A model generated the notes under the pieces. It had not been told where the DNA came from, made no database searches, and saw only the letters and a list, made by a program, of their open reading frames with translations. The translations under genes were made by a program, and so were the position numbers. From positions 64,001 to 128,000 of the forward strand of contig JAQFVV010013388.1 of the NCBI GenBank assembly GCA_028023455.1: 64,000 bases of DNA, in the 5' to 3' direction. Position 1 is the stretch's first letter. Each line of letters starts with the position of its first letter. Below are positions 63,880-64,000 of this stretch, in pieces. This DNA comes from Epiperipatus broadwayi. Its lineage: Eukaryota > Onychophora > Udeonychophora > Euonychophora > Peripatidae.

Positions 63880-64000
63880 CTAAAATACAAAAATTGTTAC
63901 AAAATCAAATAATAATCATGACGATATTTTTACTATGGTAAATAATTATGAAATTTTTTTAAAAAAAAAATGTATTGGAAATTTCATTTTAATCGGGGGG

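Noticed and set aside
1-64000. Bacterial or organelle origin
   Set aside because: Spliced exons, microRNA hairpins, SINEs and LINEs show nuclear animal DNA; there is no operon structure or bacterial gene.

Overview
The window is very AT-rich eukaryotic DNA with long homopolymer runs, short exons separated by introns, and many decayed transposable elements. The best anchor is a host gene on the minus strand. Four short exons (63819-63879, 60529-60614, 2346-2450, 2191-2256) have good splice sites and join in frame into consecutive HEAT-repeat sequence of protein phosphatase 4 regulatory subunit 1 (PPP4R1). The second and third of these exons are 58 kb apart, so nearly the whole window is one giant intron plus parts of its neighbours.

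Inside that intron, on the same strand as the gene, is a miR-71/miR-2 microRNA cluster: one miR-71 hairpin (about 48.4 kb) followed by five miR-2 hairpins (48.1, 39.0, 25.4, 25.3 and 24.2 kb). Mature miR-2 ending in the arthropod-type sequence, together with a conserved miR-71, points to a protostome and most likely an arthropod that kept miR-71. A chelicerate would fit the AT-rich DNA and large introns, but that is a guess. The cluster is spread over 24 kb, where family members usually sit within a few hundred to a few thousand bases.

The rest is mobile-element debris. Decayed non-LTR retrotransposons with recognisable reverse-transcriptase motifs lie at 2.9-3.2, 6.2-7.2, 7.5-8.1, 25.0-25.2, 34.2-36.1, 42.2-42.5 and 44.6-46.6 kb. 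Three copies of a Tigger-like DNA transposon have CACCTGGGTCTC ends and TA target duplications (3.3-4.3, 22.6-23.6, 32.6-33.8 kb). Two tRNA-derived SINE copies have perfect 12-bp target duplications (7.4 and 31.0 kb). There are also two LTR-like direct repeats of about 2 kb (15.6 and 18.6 kb) and several foldback elements (29.1, 29.3, 30.0, 40.7, 41.1, 58.4 and 62.0 kb).

Two sequences at 35.3 and 43.5 kb fold as type I hammerhead ribozymes with covarying stems and a palindromic stem III, as in Penelope-like elements. A degraded tandem and inverted array of the same sequence lies at 49.9-50.2 kb. A plus-strand coding-like fragment with one stop codon (37.9-38.3 kb) is unidentified. No intact plus-strand gene, tRNA, rRNA or CRISPR was found.
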